Source: a virus
DNA: 50,280 nt
Direction: 5' to 3' (one strand)
IMG/VR virus record: IMGVR_UViG_3300042731_002780
Span: 1 to 50,280 of that record
The position numbers were made by a program, and so were the translations under genes. Below are positions 31,914 to 39,670 of this stretch, piece after piece; position 1 is the first letter of the stretch, and every line of letters starts with the position of its first letter. The notes below the pieces were generated by a model, which ran no database searches, was not told where the DNA came from, and was given only the letters and a program-made list of their open reading frames with translations.

Positions 31914-32197
31914 CCCCCATGCTCCCTGATGATCTGTTCGCAGACTACTATTAATTCGTTGAGGTCTTTCGTTCGGTATGTAACTGCCGGTTCCATCGTG
32001 TATACAAACCGCGCCAGTCTCACCAGCAACGCACGGTCAACGGTCACGGTGTCCGAGTCCTCTGGCTGAATTGGAAATTCTGAGCGTATGGTAGGCGCGT
32101 TTATTTTGGCATGAATTGATTCACCTTTTAACGGTTCAGGCCAAATCAGTTCATCAAAGTAAATGTCATCATCGTTGAACAGTGGGTCGTCTGTCAT
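31910..32197 (-). CDS. Small acidic unrecognised protein
   Basis: 95 residues from the ATG at 32197, coupled by ATGA at both ends. The N-terminal half is very acidic (DDPLFNDDDIYFDELIWPEP); the C-terminal half is helical (ALLVRLARFVYTMEP, DLNELIVVCEQIIREHGG). It may be a DNA-mimic-like or partner-binding protein. That is speculation from charge only. Confidence 0.55.
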   Translation of the reverse strand: MTDDPLFNDDDIYFDELIWPEPLKGESIHAKINAPTIRSEFPIQPEDSDTVTVDRALLVRLARFVYTMEPAVTYRTKDLNELIVVCEQIIREHGG

Positions 32198-32547
32198 TTC
32201 GTTTCGCCTTCCCACACTTTTGGCGGCCAATATGGCCACCAGGGCATATCATAGTCGATGACTTGCCAGCGATAGATTTCGGCTTGAACCTCGTTTTCAT
32301 ATTCTCGGCGCTTCAACATATTCGCTTCGTGCGCTTGTCGTTCCGCCGATGTCATCAAACCGAGGCTATGCAACCAGACATCCCGCGCCAATCGAGTAGC
32401 TGCGAAGGTACTCGGCTCAATCTGCTCAAGCATCTCTGCTGGTACCTGAAATGCGCGTGCAATATCCCACTGCCACGCCTTTTCATGTGGTTCAAACGGC
32501 GGTAAATTGTCAATCGCTTCTTGCAAATTTTGCCAATAGTCGCTCAT
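32194..32547 (-). CDS. Helical, Trp-rich unrecognised protein
   Basis: 117 residues from the ATG at 32547 (MSDYWQNLQEAIDNLPP), ATGA-coupled at both ends. The middle is helical and charged; the end WPYWPPKVWEGETK is rich in Trp and Pro. No membrane segment. Function unknown. Confidence 0.55.
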   Translation of the reverse strand: MSDYWQNLQEAIDNLPPFEPHEKAWQWDIARAFQVPAEMLEQIEPSTFAATRLARDVWLHSLGLMTSAERQAHEANMLKRREYENEVQAEIYRWQVIDYDMPWWPYWPPKVWEGETK

Positions 32548-32810
32548 TCCGTTTCGCCTTCCTGCTCCGTCTCGCTCCATTCCAGGCTGGTCAGCATCTG
32601 CTCTAGCGTCGCATCACTCAGGCTCTCGTATTCCAGGTACTCATCATACGCCGCCTTGACCGTCTGCCACAGAAACCCGGCAGCGGTGCGGAACGTCTCG
32701 GCGGCTTCCTCCGCTGCCTCTGCCCGTCGCGTTGCCAATTCGCGGTCGCGTGCGGCTTTCATGGCGACGGCGGAATTGAGCGCCTTTTCTTCGGGTGTGA
32801 GTGTGGTCAT
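32544..32810 (-). CDS. Small coiled-coil protein
   Basis: 88 residues, ATGA-coupled to RNase H upstream and to the next gene. Almost entirely helical with a charged Ala/Glu/Arg heptad pattern (about 8-45) and an acidic C-terminus (SETEQEGETE). Probably a dimer. Function unknown. Confidence 0.55.
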   Translation of the reverse strand: MTTLTPEEKALNSAVAMKAARDRELATRRAEAAEEAAETFRTAAGFLWQTVKAAYDEYLEYESLSDATLEQMLTSLEWSETEQEGETE

Positions 32811-33244
32811 TTTGGCTCTCCCTGCAACTTGTGTAATAGTCCTTCTGCGACCGCATTGCAGCGTTCATTTTCTCGGTGCCCAGCGTGTCCGCGTTGCCAG
32901 ATGAACTTGACCTTATGCCCCGATTCGTAAATCAGCGTATAGACATCACCCCAAAGGTCTGCATTGGTACACTGCTCACAACGCCCCTTGTCCGGTAAAT
33001 CCCACTCATTTACACCTTTGACGACGTACTGAGAATCGCTAGTGACAACTACCTCACAAGGTTCTCGGAGTGCCTTCAATCCGCCAATGACAGCCAATAG
33101 TTCAGCCCGGTTATTGGTGCCTTCGACTAACACATCTGGTGTAATTTCCTTGCGTGTCCCGTTGTAGTCCAGGATCGCACACCACGCCATCGGGCCGGGG
33201 TTGCCCAGACAACTACCATCTGTCCACATCTTGACTCGTTTCAC
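32807..33244 (-). CDS. rnhA: Ribonuclease H type I
   Basis: 145 residues from a GTG at 33244 overlapping the primase-helicase stop as GTGA. It cuts the RNA strand of RNA-DNA hybrids, here probably to remove primers. The motifs are WTDGSCLGNPGP (first Asp), GTNNRAELLAVIGGLKAL (Glu), VTSDSQYVVKGVNEW (Asp) and HAGHRENERCNAVAE (His and the last acidic position taken by Asn-Ala region, so the fourth acidic residue may be replaced). The loop CEQCTNADLWG is an insert. Adjacent primase and initiator genes support a replication role. Confidence 0.85.
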   Translation of the reverse strand: MKRVKMWTDGSCLGNPGPMAWCAILDYNGTRKEITPDVLVEGTNNRAELLAVIGGLKALREPCEVVVTSDSQYVVKGVNEWDLPDKGRCEQCTNADLWGDVYTLIYESGHKVKFIWQRGHAGHRENERCNAVAEGLLHKLQGEPK

Positions 33245-35217
33245 AGGTTTATCACCTTTCCTTTTGCCAGTTCCGTATCGCACACATGCAACCATCGCAA
33301 CTGCTGCGGGTTCCAACTGATGTAAAACTCTGTCGATGGCCCTTTCATGCTGTCCTTGACGATCCGCGCTCGCATTCGCGGGTTGCCGTCGGTGCCTAAT
33401 ATTGGACGTTCCATGTTATCGAGGTCAGGCACAAACAGCATCACAAGATTGGCTTGCTGGTCACTGAGCCATTGCATCATATCCGCCTCTAATGCCTTGC
33501 CGTCCTTCACGCCTTCTGCGTCGGTCTTCTTGACCTGGCTGGTCACAAATCCGACAAGGTTATGTTTCCGGCACACGTCTTTAAACAGGTTAATGGCTGT
33601 CTCTATCCAGATGCGCCCGGCGCGTTTGTCATCCTCCAGCCAGAGCAGTTGTGCAAAGTCCAACCACGCGGTTTTAGCCGGGTAGCCTTTGTCGATGCTC
33701 ACCTGTACCAACTGCCCGATCTGATCGCATAACTGTTCGGTACTTAATCCGGGTGTATCCAGATAAAAAGCCTTGCCGGGTAACCGTCGCATCTGTAACG
33801 CGCTGGCAATCGCTTGTGAAATAATGCCGTCCTTCATGCGCTGCCCTGCACCATCTCGAATGCCATTCGCCTTTTCAATCAGGTGGAGCTTGTGCATCAT
33901 CTGTGACTGATAGTCTGGCCCACCATTGCGCTGAATCAGGCGTGCAATAAGTTCCTGCGCCTTGCTCTTGCCGTCTGTCCACTCCGGCGAATACACAATG
34001 TTATGTATCCCACGCCGCATACAGGCTTCCACGCCGGACTCGACGCCGATAGTCTTGCCACCGCCGGATACCGACGCCAGATACATCACCTTACCCGGCA
34101 TGAGCATATGAGCAAAGCCGCCGTACCTGTGCAAGAATTTGTATGGGTTCAGCATCGGGGCGACGGTTGGGATCGCATCGCCATTTATTTCCTCTACCGC
34201 CTGGTCAATGGCATCATCGCTGAAAACGAAGGATACCGGCGCGGGCGGTGTGACCGGTGACGCAGATAGAGGTGTACTACCGCTGACCGCGCCGTTCGTA
34301 GGGCGGATGTTTACCGTTGTCAAATCACGCGGCGGGGTACGATCCCAGGCGTCTTTCATCGCATGTTTAATTTCACCAGTATCCAACCCGATACCCCGCG
34401 CCGTCTGTTCAAGCTCGTTGTCAATCTGCATCTTCACCAATATTCCGGCCTTGACCAGTTCATACAACGCGCAGGCACTCTTGAATAATTGGGAGTATCG
34501 GCCCGGTTCGGTCTGACTGGCCAGTTTACCGATCTCATTGTCTCGTGCCGCTGCTGCATAAGCGCTCATGGACTCATAGGATAATGGCGCGTTGGGTACG
34601 TCCTGCCGTTCCGCGTCTTCCTGCCTTTTGGCTTCCTGATACCAGGCGCGTAATTGTGCCATTGGCAAGACATGATCCGGCCAGATATACGGCCACTTCT
34701 GACACCCGAAAAAGAATCGCGCACCATCCTTGCAACTGTCATCAAAGCCCGTCGGCAGTTGCGTCATCAGCGCTTTGACCGCTAACGTGTAACGCATATA
34801 CACCGGCTTTTCATCCGGCTCGTTGTGCGATTCAATCGGACTGTCGAGATAGAACAAGACCCGTAACCGTGCGCCGGTGCGCCAGGGTTGCCCATGCGAG
34901 GGCGTGTAACCAACCGCATACGCATACCGTTGGATGAACGGATGTTTGACTAGACTGTCTTCGTCCGGGTAATCGTCATAGTCCACACCGATCAGTTGGG
35001 CGCTAACCAGCGTCTCATTGCTGCGCTTGTTCCCGGCATATATCCCGACGCACCAGCCCGGCGGGTTGGCTTTTACAAACGCTGCAAGGGTATCCTTCCA
35101 GATCAGCCAACCGGTATCTGACTGTTTCGCCAGCGCACTTTTTGCGGCTTTGTATGCGTCTGCGGTATCGCCGGTAGGTAACTGCCAGTCGGTACGATAG
35201 GACAGCTTCAGCGTCAT
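33241..35217 (-). CDS. Primase-helicase fusion
   Basis: 658 residues. The N-terminal 1-200 look like an archaeo-eukaryotic-type primase/polymerase domain, with VDYDD (78-82) as the metal-binding motif and GARFFFGCQ (165-173). A helical region (215-300) and a Pro/Ser linker (305-330) lead to a RecA-fold helicase: Walker A SVSGGGKT (382-389), Walker B TAWLDFAQLL and a sensor region VGFVTSQVKK. It would make primers and unwind DNA at the phage fork. It is ATGA-coupled to the winged-helix replication protein and GTGA-coupled to RNase H. No DNA polymerase is nearby, so the host enzyme is presumably used. Confidence 0.8.
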   Translation of the reverse strand: MTLKLSYRTDWQLPTGDTADAYKAAKSALAKQSDTGWLIWKDTLAAFVKANPPGWCVGIYAGNKRSNETLVSAQLIGVDYDDYPDEDSLVKHPFIQRYAYAVGYTPSHGQPWRTGARLRVLFYLDSPIESHNEPDEKPVYMRYTLAVKALMTQLPTGFDDSCKDGARFFFGCQKWPYIWPDHVLPMAQLRAWYQEAKRQEDAERQDVPNAPLSYESMSAYAAAARDNEIGKLASQTEPGRYSQLFKSACALYELVKAGILVKMQIDNELEQTARGIGLDTGEIKHAMKDAWDRTPPRDLTTVNIRPTNGAVSGSTPLSASPVTPPAPVSFVFSDDAIDQAVEEINGDAIPTVAPMLNPYKFLHRYGGFAHMLMPGKVMYLASVSGGGKTIGVESGVEACMRRGIHNIVYSPEWTDGKSKAQELIARLIQRNGGPDYQSQMMHKLHLIEKANGIRDGAGQRMKDGIISQAIASALQMRRLPGKAFYLDTPGLSTEQLCDQIGQLVQVSIDKGYPAKTAWLDFAQLLWLEDDKRAGRIWIETAINLFKDVCRKHNLVGFVTSQVKKTDAEGVKDGKALEADMMQWLSDQQANLVMLFVPDLDNMERPILGTDGNPRMRARIVKDSMKGPSTEFYISWNPQQLRWLHVCDTELAKGKVINL

Positions 35218-36080
35218 TCCTCACCTCGCACATACACAGGGATAATGCCGTCGCCAGGGTATATCGGGTCAGGTGGTGGCGGTTCCATCGGTTCAAGCGG
35301 ACGTGGGCGGGCGGGTGTGGATGCTTTCTCTTTCTGCCAGCGCATCACAAAGTCTTGCACCGTTGCGGGACTCCCCAGGCTACACCCCGCACATACCTTC
35401 TGATACCATTTCCAGAACTCACGCACCTGTTCCGGGTCGGTCAATGGCACCTCCAAATCATACTTGGCATACTCCCCTTTGCCACATGCGCGCAGCACAT
35501 TGGCAATGCGCGTGTTTTTAAACCCTTCAACGCCCATCGTCTCAGCAATGACATCGTACCACTCGTTACGCGGTCGCGCCTTCTTCGGCGTCGGTTCGTG
35601 GCCATTCGGCTTGGCAGGTGGCACGTCGGCAACGCCCGACGTAATATCTTTTTTAGTACTCTCAGTACTTGGTAAAGATTCAGTACTTAGTAATGCGTCT
35701 CGATTTTCCATTTCTGGCTGAGCCATTTCTGGGTTTGTGGGAAGTGGGTCGGTTTCTTCGGCAGTTTTCTTAGGTTGAGGGACTTCATAAACCTCATATA
35801 TCCAGCTTACAAAGCGTTGGTTTTGGTCACGTTTGGGCGTGCGGGTAATGTATCCGGCAGCGATCAGTTCATTGAGGATGCGATAGACAACCGACTTGCC
35901 GCACTTCTGTTCCAGGTTCTTGGGAATGACCTTCCAGTTGTCCGGCTGTGAGAGGATGTAGCTTAGCATCCCACGCGCTTCCCATGATAGCTCTTTGTCT
36001 TGGGGTATTGCCTTACGCAGCACCACGTAGGGGTTATCAGCGTTTTTTGTCGCCCGGATGATGGTGATTTTGTCGCTCAT
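35214..36080 (-). CDS. Winged-helix replication protein (initiator-like)
   Basis: 288 residues. Residues about 15-95 form a winged helix as in RepA/DnaD-like phage initiators (KELSWEARGMLSYILSQPDNWKV, GKSVVYRILNELIAAGYITR). A Ser/Thr/Pro-rich linker (105-165) separates it from a C-terminal helical domain (170-255) and a Pro-rich tail (PRPLEPMEPPPPDP). It probably recognises the origin and recruits the primase-helicase, whose gene follows by ATGA overlap. No clear iteron set was seen in the gene, so the origin is not placed. Confidence 0.7.
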   Translation of the reverse strand: MSDKITIIRATKNADNPYVVLRKAIPQDKELSWEARGMLSYILSQPDNWKVIPKNLEQKCGKSVVYRILNELIAAGYITRTPKRDQNQRFVSWIYEVYEVPQPKKTAEETDPLPTNPEMAQPEMENRDALLSTESLPSTESTKKDITSGVADVPPAKPNGHEPTPKKARPRNEWYDVIAETMGVEGFKNTRIANVLRACGKGEYAKYDLEVPLTDPEQVREFWKWYQKVCAGCSLGSPATVQDFVMRWQKEKASTPARPRPLEPMEPPPPDPIYPGDGIIPVYVRGEE

Positions 36081-36409
36081 AACATACCTTTGATCTTGAG
36101 TATTTGCCTAGTTGGTTGTGGTGAGAAGGCCTTTACATTGTCGAAAAAGTTATGGATAGTTTCTGGTTGATCGGTACCATATCTGGCGATAAGGCGCTGA
36201 CGAGCATGTTCCTGCTTAATTTCATCATAGGTGGCTTCGACTATTTCAGTAGCCACACCATCATCATCCTTGAGGCGTTGAATATCATCAATAAGATTGT
36301 TGCGTTCCCATTCGAGTTCGCTTAGTTCCGTCTCGATTTCCTCAATGCGATTCTCAACGTTCTCCAATTCATTCTGAAGATCGTTTAATTGGTCAAATTT
36401 CTCGCTCAT
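36077..36409 (-). CDS. Coiled-coil protein upstream of the initiator
   Basis: 110 residues. Residues 4-50 are a perfect heptad-like coiled coil (LNDLQNELENVENRIEEIETEL). The second half is mixed. ATGA-coupled to the initiator gene. It may be a regulator or partner in replication. Function unknown. Confidence 0.6.
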   Translation of the reverse strand: MSEKFDQLNDLQNELENVENRIEEIETELSELEWERNNLIDDIQRLKDDDGVATEIVEATYDEIKQEHARQRLIARYGTDQPETIHNFFDNVKAFSPQPTRQILKIKGML

Positions 36410-36615
36410 TACCGCACCTCAGACATACTCAGACTAGCCATGCCGTTCTCATCCCAATGGCGCGTGTAGGTGACGTTTTCAGTAAAAATACGCACGTTGC
36501 CATCTGAGAATAATGCCCGGCAGCGGTAGGTAGTCACCCATCGGTTAGGAGACAAACTGCGATAAGCAATAGCCTTTTGCTCATAATAACGGGTCACGAA
36601 TGGTTTGGTGGTCAT
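36409..36615 (-). CDS. Small protein behind structured leader A
   Basis: 68 residues from the ATG at 36615 with AGGAG 8 bases upstream; a GTG three codons earlier is the alternative but lies too near the SD. Beta-rich and basic with many Thr/Tyr/Arg. It follows the structured RNA at 36637-36767 and would be made from its promoter if transcription passes the U-run. Function unknown. Confidence 0.6.
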   Translation of the reverse strand: MTTKPFVTRYYEQKAIAYRSLSPNRWVTTYRCRALFSDGNVRIFTENVTYTRHWDENGMASLSMSEVR

Positions 36616-36636
36616 GCTGTTCACTCCTGAGAAACT

Positions 36637-36767
36637 AAAAAGCCCTTAAGGGTGGGTTGCACATTTCGACATATCGCGCAAGGAGAATATATCGAAAAGC
36701 CCACTCTGAAGGACTCTTTCCTCGCGCTTACCGGGCTGTGCAACCCGCGTCAGTTCTTATCCTGATG
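36637..36767 (-). ncRNA. Structured RNA A: candidate small RNA or leader
   Basis: Read on the minus strand from its promoter. A closing stem GGGTTGCACA/TGTGCAACCC (36746-36737 with 36663-36654, 10 pairs, no mismatch) encloses two arms: GCCC/GGGC (36736-36733 with 36702-36699) capped by an AGGA/TCCT hairpin, and TCGATATAT/ATATGTCGA (36695-36687 with 36674-36666, one G-U pair) whose 12-base loop shows UCUCCUU. The palindrome CCCTTAAGGG and five T (36652-36637) follow. This is a three-way junction of a type I do not recognise. It contains no convincing ORF. It could be an attenuator/leader for the 68-residue gene or a free small RNA. Confidence 0.55.
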
Positions 36768-36773
36768 CCCCCC

Positions 36774-36802
36774 ATTCTACACCCGACGGCCCGCGCTGTC
36801 AA
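36774..36802 (-). promoter_or_regulatory. Promoter of structured RNA A
   Basis: TTGACA (36802-36797), 17-base spacer, TAGAAT (36779-36774). The stretch around the -10 box, GGGTGTAGAATGGGGGGCA, is the same as in the promoter at 38173-38201. Confidence 0.75.
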
Positions 36803-36849
36803 GGATGACTTGTGCATCGGGGCATCGTTTGATAGGGTTTGATCGTCGC

Positions 36850-37368
36850 TCATGATTTGTCCTCAACATACTCTAAAATAACGCTGCGTAATGTCTGCCC
36901 ATTGTTCTTATTTTCCAGAATCTGATCCCCGTCCCAAAATGTCTGACATTCTGGGCAGCGATATTTGGCGTTATTATAGAGGTATAATCTTCCGTTTGGG
37001 CCATTACCCGTAGCCCCAACCCAGGGATAAAAGTCAGTGATCTTAAATGTATGGGGGTGATTACATTGACTGTGGGGGCAGATAAGATCGACAGTAACAT
37101 TTTGGGGGACAGCATAAATATATGGCGTCCACCAGTCCCATGAATGGGGGTTATCGCTATATTCAATTGGAGGATTCAGCATATCTAACCCGCGCTTTGT
37201 CACTCGGTATTCCTGACCCGCAGCAGTAGGTGCCGCTTTGATTACTTTCAAAAAACCAAGCCGTATCATAGCGCGAATCGCATTGCCATGATGTTCGCCT
37301 TTTCGTCCGGTCTGCATGACAGTTCGTAGAATATTTGCGTGGCACTTACGAATGCGTTTATTCGTCAT
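36850..37368 (-). CDS. Winged-helix and zinc-ribbon-like protein
   Basis: 172 residues. The N-terminal half is a winged helix (NILRTVMQTGRKGEHHGNAIRAMIRLGFLKV, then a wing with EYRVTKRGLDML). The C-terminal half holds two Cys pairs, CPHSQC (about 97-102) and CPEC (about 138-141), for a zinc ribbon. Possible transcription factor or replication accessory protein. ATGA-coupled to the gene upstream. Confidence 0.6.
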   Translation of the reverse strand: MTNKRIRKCHANILRTVMQTGRKGEHHGNAIRAMIRLGFLKVIKAAPTAAGQEYRVTKRGLDMLNPPIEYSDNPHSWDWWTPYIYAVPQNVTVDLICPHSQCNHPHTFKITDFYPWVGATGNGPNGRLYLYNNAKYRCPECQTFWDGDQILENKNNGQTLRSVILEYVEDKS

Positions 37369-37610
37369 GGCGTCTGATCCTCCACGCTCACTATCGCGGT
37401 TTGCATAATTACCAACTCTCGGCTATCGTACGCCCCTTCAGTAGTCACGTATCCGTACACCGCGAATTGCGGCATATCGCCATTAATAAGTTGTGAAATG
37501 AGCATATCGATAATAGCGCGGGCGACATTACGATCTAGCGAAACTTGGATGATAGTTCCATCTTCAACAGAGATTTCGTTGTGCAGGAAAAGGATTTTAT
37601 TCTCGTTCAT
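37365..37610 (-). CDS. Small acidic alpha/beta protein
   Basis: 81 residues, with CTATAGGAG upstream of the ATG. Beta-alpha-beta pattern (TIIQVSLDRNVARAIIDMLISQLING, FAVYGYVTTEGAYDSRELVIMQ). The general size and plan recall the small paralogues of the early region but similarity is weak. Function unknown. Confidence 0.55.
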   Translation of the reverse strand: MNENKILFLHNEISVEDGTIIQVSLDRNVARAIIDMLISQLINGDMPQFAVYGYVTTEGAYDSRELVIMQTAIVSVEDQTP

Positions 37611-37655
37611 TTGACTATCTCCTATAGACGCAAAAACCCCTACTTTCGTGTGCGG

Positions 37656-37985
37656 TCATGATTCAGTCTTTGAGATATACAGACGAACAGGGTTGCGACC
37701 AGCATAATCTAAGCGAGCAAAGCACTCCTGGCTTTCCTGTTTCATCCATTCGCTATCGAAAAAATCGCCCTTTTTGGCTTTCTCAATAGCAGCAATGCAG
37801 CGCTTCCAGTTTCGTTGTGCAGCTTCCATGCTGGTAAACGAAATCAACCATACGCGGTCGGACAGATAGAAACCTTCCATATCGATTGATACGACTCCTG
37901 GTACTTTGAGGAGTCGCTTGGCTTGCTCGTCTGGGGATGCGCTTGAATTAATCGGGTGTTCCATTACAACAGATCGCAGTTTCAT
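37656..37985 (-). CDS. Small protein behind structured RNA B
   Basis: 109 residues with AGAGGA upstream of the ATG. Alpha/beta (VSIDMEGFYLSDRVWLISFTSMEAAQRNWKRCIAAIEKAKKG), soluble. It follows the terminator-like end of RNA B, so read-through or another promoter is needed. Function unknown. Confidence 0.55.
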   Translation of the reverse strand: MKLRSVVMEHPINSSASPDEQAKRLLKVPGVVSIDMEGFYLSDRVWLISFTSMEAAQRNWKRCIAAIEKAKKGDFFDSEWMKQESQECFARLDYAGRNPVRLYISKTES

Positions 37986-38006
37986 TTCATTTTCCTCTGG
38001 GGATAC

Positions 38007-38166
38007 AAAAACCCCACTTCGTAAACGGGCGTCCGGGTTCTCAAGTTGGCTATCTCACATAGCCTTAACCGGAAAACCCGCCTACGAACTGGGGTCTTCA
38101 TATGAGATGCCTACTGCTTCGGTCTTGAGAAACCGGGGCGGCGAATTTGCGCCGTCACTTCAATTG
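38007..38166 (-). ncRNA. Structured RNA B: candidate small RNA with terminator
   Basis: Read on the minus strand from its promoter. Early hairpins are GGCG/CGCC and CGGT/ACCG. Then comes a long arm (38094-38012): CCCCAgTTCGTA pairs with the 3' side TACGAAgTGGGG, GCGGG with CCCGT, CCGG with CCGG, and the tip is GGCTAT/ATAGCC (38064-38059 with 38053-38048). The arm ends directly in TTTTT (38011-38007), the form of a rho-independent terminator. No ORF is convincing inside. It is either a free small RNA of about 160 bases or an attenuator for the gene at 37656-37985. No known family was recognised. Confidence 0.6.
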
Positions 38167-38172
38167 CCCCCC

Positions 38173-38201
38173 ATTCTACACCCCGTTGCGCCGGATGTCA
38201 A
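38173..38201 (-). promoter_or_regulatory. Promoter of structured RNA B
   Basis: TTGACA (38201-38196), 17-base spacer, TAGAAT (38178-38173). It overlaps the stop of the gene at 38198-38473. The -10 region repeats that of promoter A over about 18 bases, though the RNA bodies differ. Confidence 0.75.
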
Positions 38202-38473
38202 GCATCAGTTTGGTCGCCGGTCTGCTTCGCCTCATGCTGCTGTCGTCTGATTTCCGCGTCCATGTTGGCGTAGGTATAATTAACAGTCCACACGTCTTTA
38301 ATTTGCGACTGAGTAAGCCCCATCATCGTCAGGATGGATACCCGCCGGGTATACCAGCGATCCGGGAAATAGTCCACATGCTGAGCTAACCGCGTGCCGA
38401 GCCAGACGAACAACCTCCAATGGGTACGTGTCCAGAACCATACACAGAGCAGCCATAAAGCGTTGGTATTCAT
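38198..38473 (-). CDS. Small aromatic, probably membrane-bound protein
   Basis: 91 residues from the ATG at 38473, ATGA-coupled to the zinc-finger-like gene. The N-terminal part (NALWLLCVWFWTRTHWRLFVW) is rich in Trp and Leu and may enter the membrane; the rest is charged and helical. Function unknown. Confidence 0.55.
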   Translation of the reverse strand: MNTNALWLLCVWFWTRTHWRLFVWLGTRLAQHVDYFPDRWYTRRVSILTMMGLTQSQIKDVWTVNYTYANMDAEIRRQQHEAKQTGDQTDA

Positions 38474-38742
38474 GGCGTTTCCTGCTTCGCCAGCCAGGCA
38501 CGAATGCGTTTGATAGCGCATTCCGGCTCATGCATATCAGTAGCTGTGCCGCAGAACATACACCGATCTGTGATACTCCAACGGGTCGCTTGTGCCACCT
38601 CGCGCAGCAGCGCCGCCGCTTCGTCGCGTTCGGCTTCGACGGCTGCAATGTGGGCAAGCAGCTTATGGCCTATGTCGGCAGAATGCCAAATAGAAAACGT
38701 GCGATAATGTTTTAGTTCATCCGGCGTCAATTTGTCGCTCAT
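38470..38742 (-). CDS. Helical protein with C2HC zinc-finger-like motif
   Basis: 90 residues. A helical, charged N-terminal part (LLAHIAAVEAERDEAAALLREVAQ) is followed by C-x2-C-x6-H-x3-C (CMFCGTATDMHEPECA, about 61-76). The same plan, helix plus small zinc finger, is seen in the early protein at 42413-42640. Possible nucleic-acid or protein binding. Coupled to the next gene by ATGA. Confidence 0.6.
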   Translation of the reverse strand: MSDKLTPDELKHYRTFSIWHSADIGHKLLAHIAAVEAERDEAAALLREVAQATRWSITDRCMFCGTATDMHEPECAIKRIRAWLAKQETP

Positions 38743-38752
38743 ATCAGTCCTC

Positions 38753-39007
38753 TTATAGCCCTAACTTTCGCATACGACGCCGCAACATCATCCGTTTCTG
38801 TTCCTGTGGTGGAATGCGGCGCAGGTTTTTCCGTTTTGGCAATGGTTTCGGTTTCGCCTTCGGTTTGCGCGGGTCAACCATGTGATACGCGACTTCCGTA
38901 TAGCCGCAGTGACGGCAGCGCAGGCGTATCATGTACCAATGGCAGCCGGTGCGGTCGGTTAGTACGCGGCGTAGATGTGTGCGTTGGAAGACGTGCGAGC
39001 AGGTCAT
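38753..39007 (-). CDS. Very basic zinc-ribbon-like protein
   Basis: 84 residues from the ATG at 39007, ATGA-coupled to the upstream gene. CSH at the start and CRHCG near residue 32 may bind zinc; the second half is strongly basic (KPKAKPKPLPKRKNLRRIPP, then RRRMRKL). Likely binds nucleic acid. Function unknown. Confidence 0.55.
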   Translation of the reverse strand: MTCSHVFQRTHLRRVLTDRTGCHWYMIRLRCRHCGYTEVAYHMVDPRKPKAKPKPLPKRKNLRRIPPQEQKRMMLRRRMRKLGL

Positions 39008-39216
39008 TTTAAATCTCCTGTATTTCGTAAATGACGAATTAAAAATGTCCACAGATAATCCTCATCGTCATCAGTGAATAAAACCTGGCCGCTAGGACTG
39101 ACACATCCATAGAGCCAGGCATCCGCAATCCATATAACCGAAAACCCGGCCTTAATGAGTTTGGCCTTTTGCCGTCTATACCAATGCTGTTCTAACTCAC
39201 TGTAGTTTATCGTCAT
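39004..39216 (-). CDS. Small unrecognised protein
   Basis: 70 residues with GGAG before the ATG. Helical start (SELEQHWYRRQKAKLIKAGF), then a beta part (VIWIADAWLYGCVSPSGQVLF) and a helical end. ATGA-coupled to the next gene. Function unknown. Confidence 0.5.
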   Translation of the reverse strand: MTINYSELEQHWYRRQKAKLIKAGFSVIWIADAWLYGCVSPSGQVLFTDDDEDYLWTFLIRHLRNTGDLK

Positions 39217-39243
39217 GGTTGCACTCCGATTGCACTCAATGGG

Positions 39244-39651
39244 CTAGGCTGAGTTATCTGGGAAAAGAAGACTCCGAGGTATATTCCCAAACCCAAAAGC
39301 CAAACCAAAATAACCCGGCGTGTATGGAGCGTAATCCAATTCAATTTTGATCTTTCGTTGAAGCGGCCATTCGGGTTCATCGATCATAACGATCCGCCCG
39401 CGTGTGCCAATACGTAGTGTATCCACGAACACTTCGGATACGTCAAACGGTCGGTCTTCAGGATAGATATTATAAATCGGCATTTTGATACCGTTCGACT
39501 TCTGGCGCTTCCACCGAAAACCAGCCTTTCGGAGTTCCCGAAAGAACGATAATAAATCATCAATTTGAACCAGTGCCATTTTGCGAGGTTGTCGTTTTGG
39601 CAGCTTATTCATCATCTCTTGCAACAATTCTACTGTTAATTCATTTGCCAT
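39244..39651 (-). CDS. Unrecognised replication-arm protein
   Basis: 135 residues. A basic N-terminal helical part (LLQEMMNKLPKRQPRKMALVQIDDLLSFFRELRK) is followed by beta strands (IYNIYPEDRPFDVSEVFVDTLRIGTRGRIVMID). CTATAGGGAATTAGA precedes the ATG. No family was recognised. Confidence 0.55.
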   Translation of the reverse strand: MANELTVELLQEMMNKLPKRQPRKMALVQIDDLLSFFRELRKAGFRWKRQKSNGIKMPIYNIYPEDRPFDVSEVFVDTLRIGTRGRIVMIDEPEWPLQRKIKIELDYAPYTPGYFGLAFGFGNIPRSLLFPDNSA

Positions 39652-39670
39652 TCTAATTCCCTATAGAAAC

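Noticed and set aside
36637-36750. RNase P or tRNA-like element in structured RNA A
   Set aside because: GAGGAAAG is reminiscent of RNase P RNA, but the other conserved parts are absent and no acceptor/anticodon pattern is seen.
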